Positions 8,132-16,568 are shown, counted from the stretch's first letter. The stretch is DNA of 64,000 bases from Rhodoplanes sp. (GCF_013377085.1 NZ_JACAAX010000006.1:1-64000), one strand, 5' to 3'. Program-made: numbers and translations. Notes: generated by a model not told the origin, from the sequence alone.

Positions 8132-8821
8132 ATGTCGATGAGCAACGTCCTCAAGTTTCTTCCGCGATTCCTCGTCTGTGGGTTGCGAGCGGCGTGGATA
8201 TTGGTGCACCGCCGCGGACAGACGCGGCGCGATGCCGATGGAAACTGCGTCGATGCGCAGGGCGAACCGCTTCCGTGGCTCACCTATCCCGCCATCGATT
8301 TCCTCGACAGTCTCGAGTTGCGTGGGCGACGCGTGTTCGAATTCGGGAGCGGCGGCTCGACACTGTTCTGGGCGAGGCGCGGCGCAACAGTATGCTCCGT
8401 GGAGCACCACGTCCCGTGGTTCGAGAAGATGAAAAAGCATGCCGGCGGCACAATCATGCTGATAGGCCAGCCGGACCTCGCCAAATACCCGGAAGAGATC
8501 AGAGCCCTCGGCGAGTTCGACATCATCCTCGTCGATGGCGCCGAGCGCATGAACTGCACGCGTTCGGCGATAGAGCACCTGGCGCCCGACGGAATGCTCA
8601 TTCTCGACAATTCGGAATGGTATCCGAATTGCTGCAAGTTTCTTCGTGACAAAGAGCTCACACAGATCGATTTCTGTGGGTTCGGACCACTCAACTCGTT
8701 CACGTCGACCACCTCGGTCTTCATTCGGGGGCGGATTGCTTTTCCTCACAAACAAAAGCCGCCGTCATGGACCCCGATCGGCGGCAGCGCCCTCGAACGC
8801 CCGCCACCTGACGACTTTTGA
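8132..8821 (+). CDS. Class I SAM-dependent methyltransferase
   Basis: The 229-residue protein has the Rossmann SAM-binding motif I VFEFGSGGS (residues 68-76), the acidic residue Glu91 at the end of strand 2 (CSVEHH), a FDIILVDGAER strand 4 with Asp, and GMLILDNSEW as strand 5. This pattern is common in methyltransferases encoded with glycan or surface-polysaccharide genes, but no such genes are next to it, so the substrate is not known. It may start at 8132 or at the ATG two codons later. It stands alone between two gene-poor gaps of about 500 bases and has lower GC than its surroundings, which is compatible with acquired DNA. Confidence 0.78.
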   Translation: MSMSNVLKFLPRFLVCGLRAAWILVHRRGQTRRDADGNCVDAQGEPLPWLTYPAIDFLDSLELRGRRVFEFGSGGSTLFWARRGATVCSVEHHVPWFEKMKKHAGGTIMLIGQPDLAKYPEEIRALGEFDIILVDGAERMNCTRSAIEHLAPDGMLILDNSEWYPNCCKFLRDKELTQIDFCGFGPLNSFTSTTSVFIRGRIAFPHKQKPPSWTPIGGSALERPPPDDF

Positions 8822-9302
8822 ACAGGTCGGGTTCGTCCGACGTCCGTTCAACGCACTTGCCTGCACGAGCGGTCCCCGATCAGGCCTTGCACGAGCGACG
8901 ACCCGGCGCCGTCACTGCTCGGCCTCGTGGGTGCGGACCGACTGTCATGCTGTTGTTCGCACATTTCGAGACCGCGGCGACCGAGTGCTTCGAGCAGGCG
9001 CGCGTCTCGTGCGGCCGATCCGGATTTGACGTCCCGCCGCGGTCGGGACGCCCAGGCGTATGGCGACCGTCGGCGTCCCTTCGAGTCGAAGCTGGCGTTG
9101 GTGTCGGATCGCCGGCGGAGCTCGCACGCCGAGGTGATGAAGGCTTATTCCGTTCGGACCCTCTACGCTCGCGGCGGGAGCGGTCAGCCGGCCGGTCGAT
9201 CGATCAGTTCGTCGCGGACTTGTACGTGTGCCGGGGGCTTTTGCGGAAGTGACCCCGGCGAAACACGGCATCACGAGGTCGAAAGTCAATGCGCGACGAT
9301 CA
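8822..9302. other. 481-base stretch with no recognisable gene
   Basis: Convergent gap between the methyltransferase and the ABC permease gene. Open frames on both strands are short and low in family resemblance. No tRNA, repeat or terminator was recognised with confidence. Confidence 0.35.
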
Positions 9303-10451
9303 TCAATCCAGCGTCGTCCGGAACCGGGTCACGGCGATCGTCATGGCGATCAGCATCAGAACGACCAGCGCCAGGCTGTCGTAGCGCAGGTCCGCCAGCG
9401 TCGAGCCTTTCAGCATGATGGCGCGGACGATGCGCAGGAAGTGGGTGAGAGGCAGCGCCTCGCCGACATATTGGGCCCATTGCGGCATGCCGGCATACGG
9501 AAACAGGAATCCGGACAGGAGCAGGTTGGGCAGGAAGAACATCATGGCCATCTGCACGGCCTGGAGCTGGTTCTGCGCCAGCGTCGAGAAGGTGTAGCCG
9601 ACCGACAGGTTGGTGGCGATGAACAGCGTGGTGAGCGTCGCCAACAGAAAGAGATTACCGAAGATCGGCACGGCGAACAGCAGGAAGCCGGCGCCGACGA
9701 TCAGCGAGGCCTGGACGAAGCCGATCACCACATAGGGCGCGATCTTGCCCAGCATGATCTCGACCGGCGTGATCGGCATGGCGAGCAGCGTCTCCATGGT
9801 GCCGCGCTCGATCTCGCGGGTCACGGCGAGCGCCGTGAAGATCAGCATGGTCAATGTGAGAATGGTGCCGAGCAGGCCCGGCACGATGTTGAGCTGGCTC
9901 ACCGCGGCCGGGTTGTAACGGGCATGCGTGCGCACCTCGAACGGCGTCGCGGTGAACTCCGGGATCGAGCGGTCCCAGCGCAGCGCCGTCTGGGTGAGGG
10001 TCGAAAGCGCGGCCAGCGCCGAGCCGGAGGCGACCGGGTCGGAGGCGTCGGCCGCGACCAGCAGGGCGGGGCGGTCGCCGCGCCGCAGATCGCGCTCGAA
10101 GTTCGCCGGGATCTCGATGCCGAACAGCACCGTGCCGGACTGCAGCAGCCGGTCGAACTCCTGCTCGTCGCGTGCCTCGCGGACGATCTTGAAGTATTTG
10201 GTGTTCTCCAACGCGCGAAGAATGGTGCGGCCGACATCGCTCGATTCCTGCAGCAGCACGGCGGTCGGCAGATTCCTGGGCTGGGTGTTGATGGCGTAGC
10301 CGAACAAGAGAAGCTGCATCAGCGGAATCGTGATCATGGTGGCGAGCGAGACGCGGTCGCGCCGGAGCTGCAGCACCTCCTTCAGCAGCATGGCGCCGAC
10401 CCGGCGCAGGAACATGCGGGTGCGCTCGCCGATCATGACATCGGCCTCCAC
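9303..10451 (-). CDS. ABC-2 type export permease (YhhJ/YbhR-like)
   Basis: Membrane subunit of an ABC exporter. The 382-residue product has the ABC-2 plan: one membrane helix near residues 36-54 (SLATMITIPLMQLLLFGYAI), a soluble domain of about 130 residues, then five or six helices in the C-terminal half starting near IVPGLLGTILTLTMLIFTAL and containing ALAVTREIERGTMETLLAMP, the conserved cytoplasmic coupling segment. It is the last gene of the tetR-hlyD-ATPase-permease operon. A 193-base gap to the ATPase gene holds a palindromic dispersed repeat, an insertion within the operon. YbhFSR-type exporters handle drugs and cations; the substrate here is unknown. Confidence 0.9.
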   Translation of the reverse strand: MEADVMIGERTRMFLRRVGAMLLKEVLQLRRDRVSLATMITIPLMQLLLFGYAINTQPRNLPTAVLLQESSDVGRTILRALENTKYFKIVREARDEQEFDRLLQSGTVLFGIEIPANFERDLRRGDRPALLVAADASDPVASGSALAALSTLTQTALRWDRSIPEFTATPFEVRTHARYNPAAVSQLNIVPGLLGTILTLTMLIFTALAVTREIERGTMETLLAMPITPVEIMLGKIAPYVVIGFVQASLIVGAGFLLFAVPIFGNLFLLATLTTLFIATNLSVGYTFSTLAQNQLQAVQMAMMFFLPNLLLSGFLFPYAGMPQWAQYVGEALPLTHFLRIVRAIMLKGSTLADLRYDSLALVVLMLIAMTIAVTRFRTTLD

Positions 10452-10490
10452 GGCAAAGTTTGCTTCACCTCACTCCGGCGGCATTGCCCC

Positions 10491-10613
10491 GTCGTTCCGG
10501 GGCGGCGCGCAAGCGCCGAGCCCGGAACCCATAACCCCTGTCTGTCGTGAACCACTGGCGCGGGGGGTATGGATTCCGGGCTCGCGGACCTGCGGTCCGC
10601 GCCCCGGAATGAC
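10491..10613. repeat. Dispersed palindromic repeat, copy A
   Basis: Outer arms begin near GTCGTTCCGGGGC and end GCCCCGGAATGAC; inner arms carry GCCCGGAAC and GATTCCGGGC. The same architecture appears at 27344-27473 and 30503-30605. This copy is the most diverged and sits between the ABC ATPase and permease genes, inside an operon. Confidence 0.8.
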
Positions 10614-10644
10614 AGACTTTTTGGAACTCGCGGTTCGAGACGCT

Positions 10645-11652
10645 TCACGGCCGGCCCCCGATGTTGTCGGGATGACGCCCCATCAGGTCGATGAATACGT
10701 CCTCCAGCGACGGCTCGGCCCGCTCGAATGCCAGGGTCGGATCGTCGCGGAACGCCGCGATGGCGGCATCGACCTTGTCGCGCTTGGGCCCGGAGACGTG
10801 CAGGCTGGTGCCGAACGGCGCCACCATGGTGATGCCGTCGCGGTGCGACAGCGTGTCGGCCAACGCCGTCAGGTTCGGTCCCGTCACGGTCCAGGTGGTG
10901 AGGTGGGAGGCCGCGATCACCTCCTTCACGGTGCCGTGCGCCAACAGGTTGCCATAGGCGATGTAGGCGATCTCGTGGCAGCGCTCGGCCTCGTCCATGT
11001 AGTGGGTCGAGACCAGCACGGTGAGGCCCTGGGCGGCGAGGGCGTGGATCTCGTTCCAGAACTCGCGCCGCGCTTTCGGGTCGACGCCCGCGGTCGGCTC
11101 GTCGAGCAGCAGCAACTGCGGATCCGGAAGCGTGCAGGCGCCGAGCGAGAGGCGCTGCTTCCAGCCGCCCGACAGCGCGCCGGCGAGCTGCTCGGCGCGG
11201 GCCGTCAGGCCGAGCCGCTCGATCGCGGCGCGGGCGGCGCCACGCGGATCGGGCAGGCCATAGATGCGGGCGACGAACTCCAGGTTCTCGCGCACCGAGA
11301 GATCCTGGTAGAGGCTGAAGTGCTGGGTCATGTAGCCGACATGCCGCTTGATCTTCTCGGAGTCGGTGCGGATGTCGTAGCCGAGGCAGGTGCCGCGGCC
11401 GGAATCGGGCGTCAGCAGGCCGCACAGCATGCGGATGGTCGTCGTCTTGCCGGAGCCGTTGGGGCCGAGGAAGCCGTAGATCAGCCCGCGCCGCACCTGC
11501 ATGGTGAGGTTCTTCACCACCACGTTTCCGTCGAACGACTTGGTCAGCCCCTCGACCTCGATGGCGATGGCGTGCGGATCGCTTGGCGGATAGTCGGGCG
11601 GCGCCGGCCCCGTCGGGCCGCCGTTCGCCGCATGCAGGGCGATCGTGCTCAT
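10645..11652 (-). CDS. ABC transporter ATP-binding protein
   Basis: Energy subunit of the exporter. The 335-residue product has Walker A GPNGSGKT (residues 63-70), the Q-loop near MTQHFSLYQDLSV, signature LSGGWKQRLSLG (160-171), Walker B LLLLDEPTAGVD (180-191) and the switch His in VLVSTHYMDEAERC. The C-terminal part (SLEDVFIDLMGRH) is typical of ABC-2 exporters of the NodI/YbhF type. Only one nucleotide-binding domain is present, unlike the fused double-ATPase YbhF. The start ATG overlaps the hlyD stop codon by 4 bases (ATGA), which supports coupled translation. Confidence 0.95.
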   Translation of the reverse strand: MSTIALHAANGGPTGPAPPDYPPSDPHAIAIEVEGLTKSFDGNVVVKNLTMQVRRGLIYGFLGPNGSGKTTTIRMLCGLLTPDSGRGTCLGYDIRTDSEKIKRHVGYMTQHFSLYQDLSVRENLEFVARIYGLPDPRGAARAAIERLGLTARAEQLAGALSGGWKQRLSLGACTLPDPQLLLLDEPTAGVDPKARREFWNEIHALAAQGLTVLVSTHYMDEAERCHEIAYIAYGNLLAHGTVKEVIAASHLTTWTVTGPNLTALADTLSHRDGITMVAPFGTSLHVSGPKRDKVDAAIAAFRDDPTLAFERAEPSLEDVFIDLMGRHPDNIGGRP

Positions 11653-12452
11653 CGGGCTGCCGCTGTCGCCGGCGCGGAGGAGGGGGCGCCGAGCCCGATA
11701 TCGACCGGCTGGCCGACCCGCAGGGCCTCGGGCTTGTCGGGCAGCGCCTCGATGAGAAACACCAGCTTGTCACGCTCCTGCAGGCTGTAGATGACGGGCG
11801 GCGTGAACTCGGCCGAGCGGGCCATGAAGCTCACCTTGGCGGTGATGTCGGCCGCGCAGCCGTCGCAACGCACCCGCACGGTGTCGCCATAGGCGATGCG
11901 CGGCAGCGTCTCCTGCGGCACGAAGAAGCGGACCTTCAGATTGCCGGGCGGCAGGATGGCGAGCACCGGCTTGCCGGCCGAGACCATCTCGCCGGAGCGG
12001 AAGTAGATCTGCTGTACCGTGCCGGTCACCGGGCTTGCCAGCACGCGGCGATCGAGATGGGTCTTCGCCGTGGCGAGCCGCGCCTTGGCGGTGCGCAGCG
12101 CCGCCTCGGCGTCGTCGTAGGTCTTCTGGGTGCCGGTCTGGGTCTTCAGCAGCGTCTTGGCGCGGTCGAAGGCCTGCTGGGCGTTCTCGAGCTGCGCCTC
12201 GAACATGTTGACGTCGGCGCGCTGCAAGGCGTCGTCGATGGTGAACAGCGGCGCCTTGGCCTCCACGCGGTCGCCCTCGCGCACCGACAGGTTCTCCACC
12301 CGGCCGGCCTCGTCGGGCCCGACGAAGATCAGGTTGGCCTCGACCCAGCCCTGATAGGTGACGGGCGAATCGTTGCAGGCGGCCAGCGTCGCCGCGAACA
12401 AGGCGAAGAGTGCGAGCCGGGCGACAGCACCGAAGCCTGGGCGGAGCGTCAT
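11649..12452 (-). CDS. HlyD-family periplasmic adaptor, predicted lipoprotein
   Basis: Membrane fusion protein linking the ABC exporter to the outer envelope. The 267-residue product begins with a hydrophobic signal ending in a lipobox, LAAC with Cys26, so it should be lipid-anchored. It then has the lipoyl half GWVEANLIFVGPDEAGRVEN, a coiled-coil hairpin (about residues 75-140, MFEAQLENAQQAFDRAKTLL), the second lipoyl half LASPVTGTVQQIYFRSGEMV and a beta-barrel domain. This matches YbhG/HlyD_D23 proteins. Start and stop overlap the neighbours by 4 bases each, so tetR-hlyD-ATPase are tightly coupled. CGC-rich Cys residues in RVRCDGCAAD (near residue 190) are unusual for the family. Confidence 0.92.
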   Translation of the reverse strand: MTLRPGFGAVARLALFALFAATLAACNDSPVTYQGWVEANLIFVGPDEAGRVENLSVREGDRVEAKAPLFTIDDALQRADVNMFEAQLENAQQAFDRAKTLLKTQTGTQKTYDDAEAALRTAKARLATAKTHLDRRVLASPVTGTVQQIYFRSGEMVSAGKPVLAILPPGNLKVRFFVPQETLPRIAYGDTVRVRCDGCAADITAKVSFMARSAEFTPPVIYSLQERDKLVFLIEALPDKPEALRVGQPVDIGLGAPSSAPATAAAR

Positions 12453-13258
12453 GAGCGTTCTCCGCCGTCGAACAGGATGTCCAGATAGGCACGCAGCATC
12501 GTTTCGAGGTCGATGTGCACGAAGCGGTCGAACATGCCGCTCCAGATCACCGAGAGGAGGCCGGGCGCGACCACGAGCTGCGGGTAGTCGACGAGGGCGC
12601 GGTGTCTCAGCTCGCCGCGCTCCACCGCACGGGCCAGCAGGGTCCGGATGGCGGCGATCGCCGGCTCGACCACATTCCGATAGTGGAATTCGGCCAGCCG
12701 GGGAAAGCGCGGGCCTTCGTTCATCACCAGCCGCAGCACATGGCGCCGCGGCGTGCCGTAGACCTCCGTCGCGAACACGCCGAGCAGGCGCTCCAGCGCG
12801 ACGCGGGCCGGTACGTCGTGGGTCGGAAGCGCCTTCATCTCGGCGATCAGCGGGCCGAGCATGGCGATGATCAGGTCTTGGAACAGCGCCTCCTTGTCGC
12901 GGAAGTAGAGGTAGATGGTGCCCTTGGCGATGCCGGCGCGCCTGGCGACGTCGTCGAGCCGCGCCGAGGCGAAGCCGCGCTCGCTGAACTCGTCGAGCGC
13001 CGCCCGCAGGATGGCGTCGCGCCGCGCGGCGGTTTTTTCGGCGCGGCCGTTGCGGTGGGCCGGGGAGGGGGGCGAGAGCGAGGCAGGTGGGGCGGAGGTC
13101 GGCGGCACGGCGATCGATACGGACGGCGTCGCCGTTTCCGTCGCGGCCATGTCCTCGGGGGCGGGCGCTTTCGCGGCAGGGGCTTTCGCCGCGCGAGCCT
13201 TCACCGCATGAGCCTTGGCCGCAGCCTCTCGGGATGACGGGCGCTTCGGGGTGGCCAT
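12449..13258 (-). CDS. TetR-family repressor of the export operon
   Basis: A 269-residue regulator, first gene of the operon it is expected to control. The helix-turn-helix is at residues about 102-121 (LDDVARRAGIAKGTIYLYFR), followed by a ligand domain with FPRLAEFHYRNVVEPAIAAI, as in AcrR-like proteins. It has an unusual N-terminal extension of about 75 residues, first Lys/Ala-rich (AKAHAVKARAAKAPAAKAPA), then Pro/Ser/Thr-rich, before the DNA-binding domain; later ATG codons do not remove it cleanly. A perfect-armed 18-base palindrome lies 13 bases before the start codon and is the likely operator, giving autorepression. The stop overlaps the hlyD start by 4 bases. Confidence 0.92.
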   Translation of the reverse strand: MATPKRPSSREAAAKAHAVKARAAKAPAAKAPAPEDMAATETATPSVSIAVPPTSAPPASLSPPSPAHRNGRAEKTAARRDAILRAALDEFSERGFASARLDDVARRAGIAKGTIYLYFRDKEALFQDLIIAMLGPLIAEMKALPTHDVPARVALERLLGVFATEVYGTPRRHVLRLVMNEGPRFPRLAEFHYRNVVEPAIAAIRTLLARAVERGELRHRALVDYPQLVVAPGLLSVIWSGMFDRFVHIDLETMLRAYLDILFDGGERS

Positions 13259-13271
13259 GGCCGGCCTCCAC

Positions 13272-13289
13272 TGACTGACTGGTCAGTCA
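13272..13289. promoter_or_regulatory. TetR operator palindrome
   Basis: TGACTGAC-TG-GTCAGTCA is an 18-base dyad with perfect 8-base arms directly in front of the tetR start. This sequence type is the well-known operator of AcrR-like TetR repressors. The short distance to the ATG (13 bases) implies that binding would block the promoter or the leader. Confidence 0.75.
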
Positions 13290-13301
13290 TATTTATCTGC
13301 A

Positions 13302-13445
13302 ATGACGGTCCGTTTCAAGATGGACGCGAGGTCCGGACGATTTTTTTCGGCGGGACGGATCGGGTGGGTTCGCGCCATTGTGAAATTCGTCGGCACCCAT
13401 GCCGAGCACGACAGCATCGATGCGCTGACCGTCTCCCAATTCTGA
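13302..13445 (+). pseudogene. Truncated HigB-type toxin remnant
   Basis: An open frame of 47 codons whose last part, IVKFVGTHAEHDSIDALTV, is the characteristic C-terminus of HigB mRNA interferases (VGTHAxYDKIDA). The N-terminal half expected in a toxin of about 100 residues, with its basic catalytic residues, is missing and is replaced by unrelated sequence up to the tetR operator. It ends 12 bases before the higA start, the normal higB-higA spacing. It is read as a broken toxin gene, probably cut when the export operon arrived; it should not be active. Confidence 0.7.
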
Positions 13446-13456
13446 CGAGGTGCACC

Positions 13457-13840
13457 GTGGATATCCGACCCATCAAGACCGACCAGGACCACGGCGCGGC
13501 GCTCGCAGAGATCGAGGCGTGCCGGGGCGCGCCGGAGGGCAGCGAGGAGGCCGACAGGCTCGATGTTCTGGTCACGCTGGTGGAGAGCTACGAGGCGAGG
13601 CGGTGGCCGCTCGAACCCGACCAGGATTTCGATCCGGTCGATGTGCTGCGCCATGCCATCGACGAGCTGGGGCATACCCAGAGCGAGCTCGCCGACCTGT
13701 TGGGATCGCGCTCGCGCGCCTCGGAGATCCTGTCGCGCCGCCGCGCCCTCACGGTCGACATGATCCGCACGATCAGCGCGGCCTGGAAAATCCCGGCGGA
13801 GCTTTTGGTCCGCCCGTACAGGATCGACAGCGCCGCTTGA
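13457..13840 (+). CDS. higA: HigA-type antitoxin, helix-turn-helix protein (orphan)
   Basis: A 127-residue XRE-type DNA-binding protein of the HigA class. The C-terminal half carries the helix-turn-helix (HAIDELGHTQSELADLLGSR then SRASEILSRRRALTVDMIRT), and the N-terminal half (AALAEIEACRGAPEGSEEAD) is the usual HigA leader that contacts the toxin. The GTG at 13457 is chosen because the protein then starts MDIRPIKTDQDH, matching the family. Its toxin gene immediately upstream is truncated, so the antitoxin is an orphan, and may persist as a repressor or by chance. The gene converges on zntA. Confidence 0.85.
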   Translation: MDIRPIKTDQDHGAALAEIEACRGAPEGSEEADRLDVLVTLVESYEARRWPLEPDQDFDPVDVLRHAIDELGHTQSELADLLGSRSRASEILSRRRALTVDMIRTISAAWKIPAELLVRPYRIDSAA

Positions 13841-13841
13841 G

Positions 13842-13863
13842 GTCGGCGTCCGGCTCCGCCGAC
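13842..13863. terminator. Hairpin after higA
   Basis: Arms GTCGGCG and CGCCGAC (7 bases each, perfect) around an 8-base loop, in the 61-base gap between convergent higA and zntA. There is no T tract, so it is a weak or factor-aided terminator at best. Confidence 0.4.
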
Positions 13864-13901
13864 GCCGTATCCTCCGTCTCGCGTTGCTTCGCGGCGCTGC
13901 C

Positions 13902-16055
13902 TCACATCCGCCAGGCCAGGAGCCGCATGGCGTTCGCCGTCACCAGCACGGTGGCGCCGGTGTCGGCCAGGATCGCCGGCCACAGGCCGGTGATGCCGAG
14001 GATGGTGGTGAACAGGAACACCGCCTTCAGCCCGAGCGCGATGGTGATGTTCTGCCGGATGTTGGCCATCGTGGCGCGCGACAGCGCGATCATGCGGGCG
14101 ACATCGAGCACCCGGCCATGCAGGATGGCGGCGTCGGCCGTCTCCAGCGCCACGTCGGTGCCGCCGCCCATGGCGATGCCGACCGTCGCGGCGGCGAGCG
14201 CCGGGGCGTCGTTGATGCCGTCGCCGATTTTGGCGACCGACTTTCCCAGCGCCTGCAGCTCACGCACGATGCGCTGCTTGTCCTCGGGCAACAGCCCGCC
14301 ATGCGCCACGATGCCGAGATCGGCCGCGATCGCCGCGGCGGTATGGCGGTTGTCGCCGGTCAGCATCACGGTGGTGATCCCGGCGGCTTCGAGGGCACGG
14401 AGCCCCGCCGCCGCATCGGCGCGCGGCTCGTCCCGCATGGCGATCAGGCCGGCGACCGTGTCGCCGGCGACCAGCACCGCGACGGTCTTGCCCTGGCGCT
14501 CGAACCCGGCGACTTTTGCGCGCTGCACCGCGTCGAGCGTCGCACGCTCCGCCGCCGCCTCGGCCGAGCCCAGGAACAAGATCTCGCCGCCGAACCGGCC
14601 GCCGAGGCCTTTCCCGGGCACGATCTTGACGTCGGCGGCGGGCGGCACCGGCGCGCGGTCGGCCGCGGCGCGCTCCAGGATGGCGCGGGCGAGCGGATGG
14701 CTCGAGCCGGTCTCCAGCGCCGCCGCCATGGAGAGCACCTGCCGGGTGTCGCGCGAGACGCCTAAGAGGTCCGTCACCTTGGGCTTGCCCTCGGTCAGCG
14801 TGCCGGTCTTGTCGAAGGCCGCGTCCGTGATGGTGCCGAGGTTTTCCAGCACCGCGCCGCCCTTGACCAGCAGGCCGCTGCGGGCGCCGGCCGAGAGCGC
14901 CGCCGCGATCGCGGCCGGCGTCGAGATCACCAGGGCGCAGGGGCAGCCGATCAGCAGGAGCGCGAGGCCCTTGTAGATCCAGGCGTCCCAGCTCGCGCCG
15001 AGAAGCAGCGGCGGGACGACCGCGACCAGCGCCGCCACCGCGACCACGGCCGGCGTGTACCAGCGCGAGAATCGGTCGATGAACCGCTCGGTCGGCGCCT
15101 TCGCCTCCTGGGCTTCTTCCACCAATCGGACCACGCGCGCGATGGTGTTGTCCTGCGCCGCTGCGGTGACGCGCACGCGCAAGACCGCGTCGGTGTCGAT
15201 GGCGCCGGCGAACACGGTGGCGCCCGGGCCCTTGCGGACCGGCATGCTCTCGCCCGTCACGGGCGCCTCGTCGAGCGCCGCCTCGCCGGCGACGATGATG
15301 CCGTCGGCGGCGATGCGGTCGCCGGGGCGCACCAGGATGACGGCGCCGACCGCGAGGCGATCGGCGGCGATCGCCTCGACCCTGCCGTCGCGTTCGACCA
15401 GTGCGGTCTTCGGCACCAGTGCCGTGAGGCTGCGGATGCTCGCGCGCGCCCGTCCGGCGGCGACGCCCTCCAGCATCTCGCCGACCAGGAACAGGAACAC
15501 CACCATGGCGGCCTCCTCGGCCGCCCCGATGACGACGGCGCCGACCGCCGCGATGGTCATCAGCATCTCGATCGAGAACGGCGTGCCGTTGCGCAGCGCC
15601 GCGAGCGCGCGCCGTGCCACAGGGACCAGGCCGACCGCCAGCGCGGCCAGGAACGCCCACCAGGCGATCTCCGGTTCTATCTTGCCGACCACATAGGCGG
15701 CGACGAGGGCGATGCCGCAGGCGATCGTCGCCGTGCCTTTGCGGCTCTTCCACCACGGCACATCGCCGGGCGCATCAGCATGTGCGTGGTCGTCGGACGG
15801 GGCCAGATCGCCGCCCGCGGCTTTGTCTGGACCATCGGTGGGCGTCACGTCGTAGCCGAGCGCCGTCAGGCTCGTCCGCAGGGCCGGGAGGAGGCGAGTG
15901 TCGGGCGCGTGCGTCACCGTCATGGTGCCGGCCGTGGCCGATACCGCGACGGTCTCGACGCCGGGCAGCCGGCTCACCGCCGCCTCGACCTTGGCGGCGC
16001 AGGAGCCGCAATCCATTCCGGCGACGCGAAAACGCGTCTCGACCACGTCCGACAT
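13902..16055 (-). CDS. zntA: P1B-type heavy-metal ATPase, ZntA/CadA type
   Basis: Inner-membrane pump exporting Zn(II), Cd(II) or Pb(II). The 717-residue product has an N-terminal HMA domain with GMDCGSC (Cys16/19), a short His/Asp segment (DDHAHADA, 88-95), eight predicted helices with the transport motif CPC (371-373), the actuator loop TGES (267-270), the phosphorylation site DKTGT (Asp415), the SSHPLA nucleotide site (His453) and GDGIND (611-616). CPC with the final-helix lysine/aspartate pattern (GLKAVFLF, ILADTGATVLV) fits the Zn/Cd/Pb group rather than Cu. It is divergent from a MerR regulator, with a MerR-type promoter 29 bases upstream of the start. Confidence 0.95.
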   Translation of the reverse strand: MSDVVETRFRVAGMDCGSCAAKVEAAVSRLPGVETVAVSATAGTMTVTHAPDTRLLPALRTSLTALGYDVTPTDGPDKAAGGDLAPSDDHAHADAPGDVPWWKSRKGTATIACGIALVAAYVVGKIEPEIAWWAFLAALAVGLVPVARRALAALRNGTPFSIEMLMTIAAVGAVVIGAAEEAAMVVFLFLVGEMLEGVAAGRARASIRSLTALVPKTALVERDGRVEAIAADRLAVGAVILVRPGDRIAADGIIVAGEAALDEAPVTGESMPVRKGPGATVFAGAIDTDAVLRVRVTAAAQDNTIARVVRLVEEAQEAKAPTERFIDRFSRWYTPAVVAVAALVAVVPPLLLGASWDAWIYKGLALLLIGCPCALVISTPAAIAAALSAGARSGLLVKGGAVLENLGTITDAAFDKTGTLTEGKPKVTDLLGVSRDTRQVLSMAAALETGSSHPLARAILERAAADRAPVPPAADVKIVPGKGLGGRFGGEILFLGSAEAAAERATLDAVQRAKVAGFERQGKTVAVLVAGDTVAGLIAMRDEPRADAAAGLRALEAAGITTVMLTGDNRHTAAAIAADLGIVAHGGLLPEDKQRIVRELQALGKSVAKIGDGINDAPALAAATVGIAMGGGTDVALETADAAILHGRVLDVARMIALSRATMANIRQNITIALGLKAVFLFTTILGITGLWPAILADTGATVLVTANAMRLLAWRM

Positions 16056-16083
16056 CGAAAAGCCCTTTCAAAGTCCGACCGAG

Positions 16084-16114
16084 TGGATACATCCTCTAGC
16101 GGCTAGAGGAGCAA
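16084..16114 (-). promoter_or_regulatory. MerR-type zntA promoter with 19-bp spacer and operator dyad
   Basis: On the minus strand TTGCTC and TATCCA are separated by 19 bases, the long spacer typical of MerR-activated promoters. The spacer and -35 overlap a near-perfect dyad at 16092-16110, TCCTCTAG-CGG-CTAGAGGA, the classical form of zinc or cadmium MerR operators. Confidence 0.8.
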
Positions 16115-16119
16115 GCCCC

Positions 16120-16560
16120 ATGAGTCAGGACAATGCTGCCGGCGAGGCGGTTCCGATCGGCGAGGCCGCCCGCAAGAGCGGCGTCAAGGTGCCGACCATC
16201 CGCTACTACGAGCAGATCGGGCTTTTGGCCGCGCCGGCTCGCACCGGGGGCAACCGGCGGCTTTTTACGCACGACGATCTGCGGCGGCTGGCCTTCATCC
16301 GGCATGCCCGCGAGCTCGGCTTCGACGTCGAGGCGATCCGGGCGCTGTTGTCGCTGCAGGACCACCCCGAGCAGTCCTGCGCCTCGGCGGATGCGATCGC
16401 CCGCGCCCGGCTCGTCGAGGTGGAGGACCGCATCGCCCGGCTCGGCGCCTTGAGGGACGAGCTCGCCCGTATGATCGACGAATGCGCCTGCGGTCGCGTC
16501 GCCGAGTGCCGGGTCATCGAGACCCTGGCGGCAACGCATCGCCACGGCGCGCTGGCGTGA
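16120..16560 (+). CDS. MerR-family metal-responsive regulator (ZntR/CadR-like)
   Basis: A 146-residue MerR protein: winged helix at the N-terminus (IGEAARKSGVKVPTIRYYEQ then IGLLAAPARTGGNRRLF), a long dimerisation helix, and a C-terminal metal loop ECACGRVAEC (Cys122, Cys124, Cys130) with Cys87 and terminal His140/His142 as further ligands. This resembles the ZntR loop but with altered cysteine spacing, so the exact metal is uncertain. ATG at 16120 follows the operator dyad by ten bases, so the protein probably represses itself and activates zntA. The gene is followed by a bidirectional terminator. Confidence 0.92.
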   Translation: MSQDNAAGEAVPIGEAARKSGVKVPTIRYYEQIGLLAAPARTGGNRRLFTHDDLRRLAFIRHARELGFDVEAIRALLSLQDHPEQSCASADAIARARLVEVEDRIARLGALRDELARMIDECACGRVAECRVIETLAATHRHGALA

Positions 16561-16568
16561 CCGTAGCT

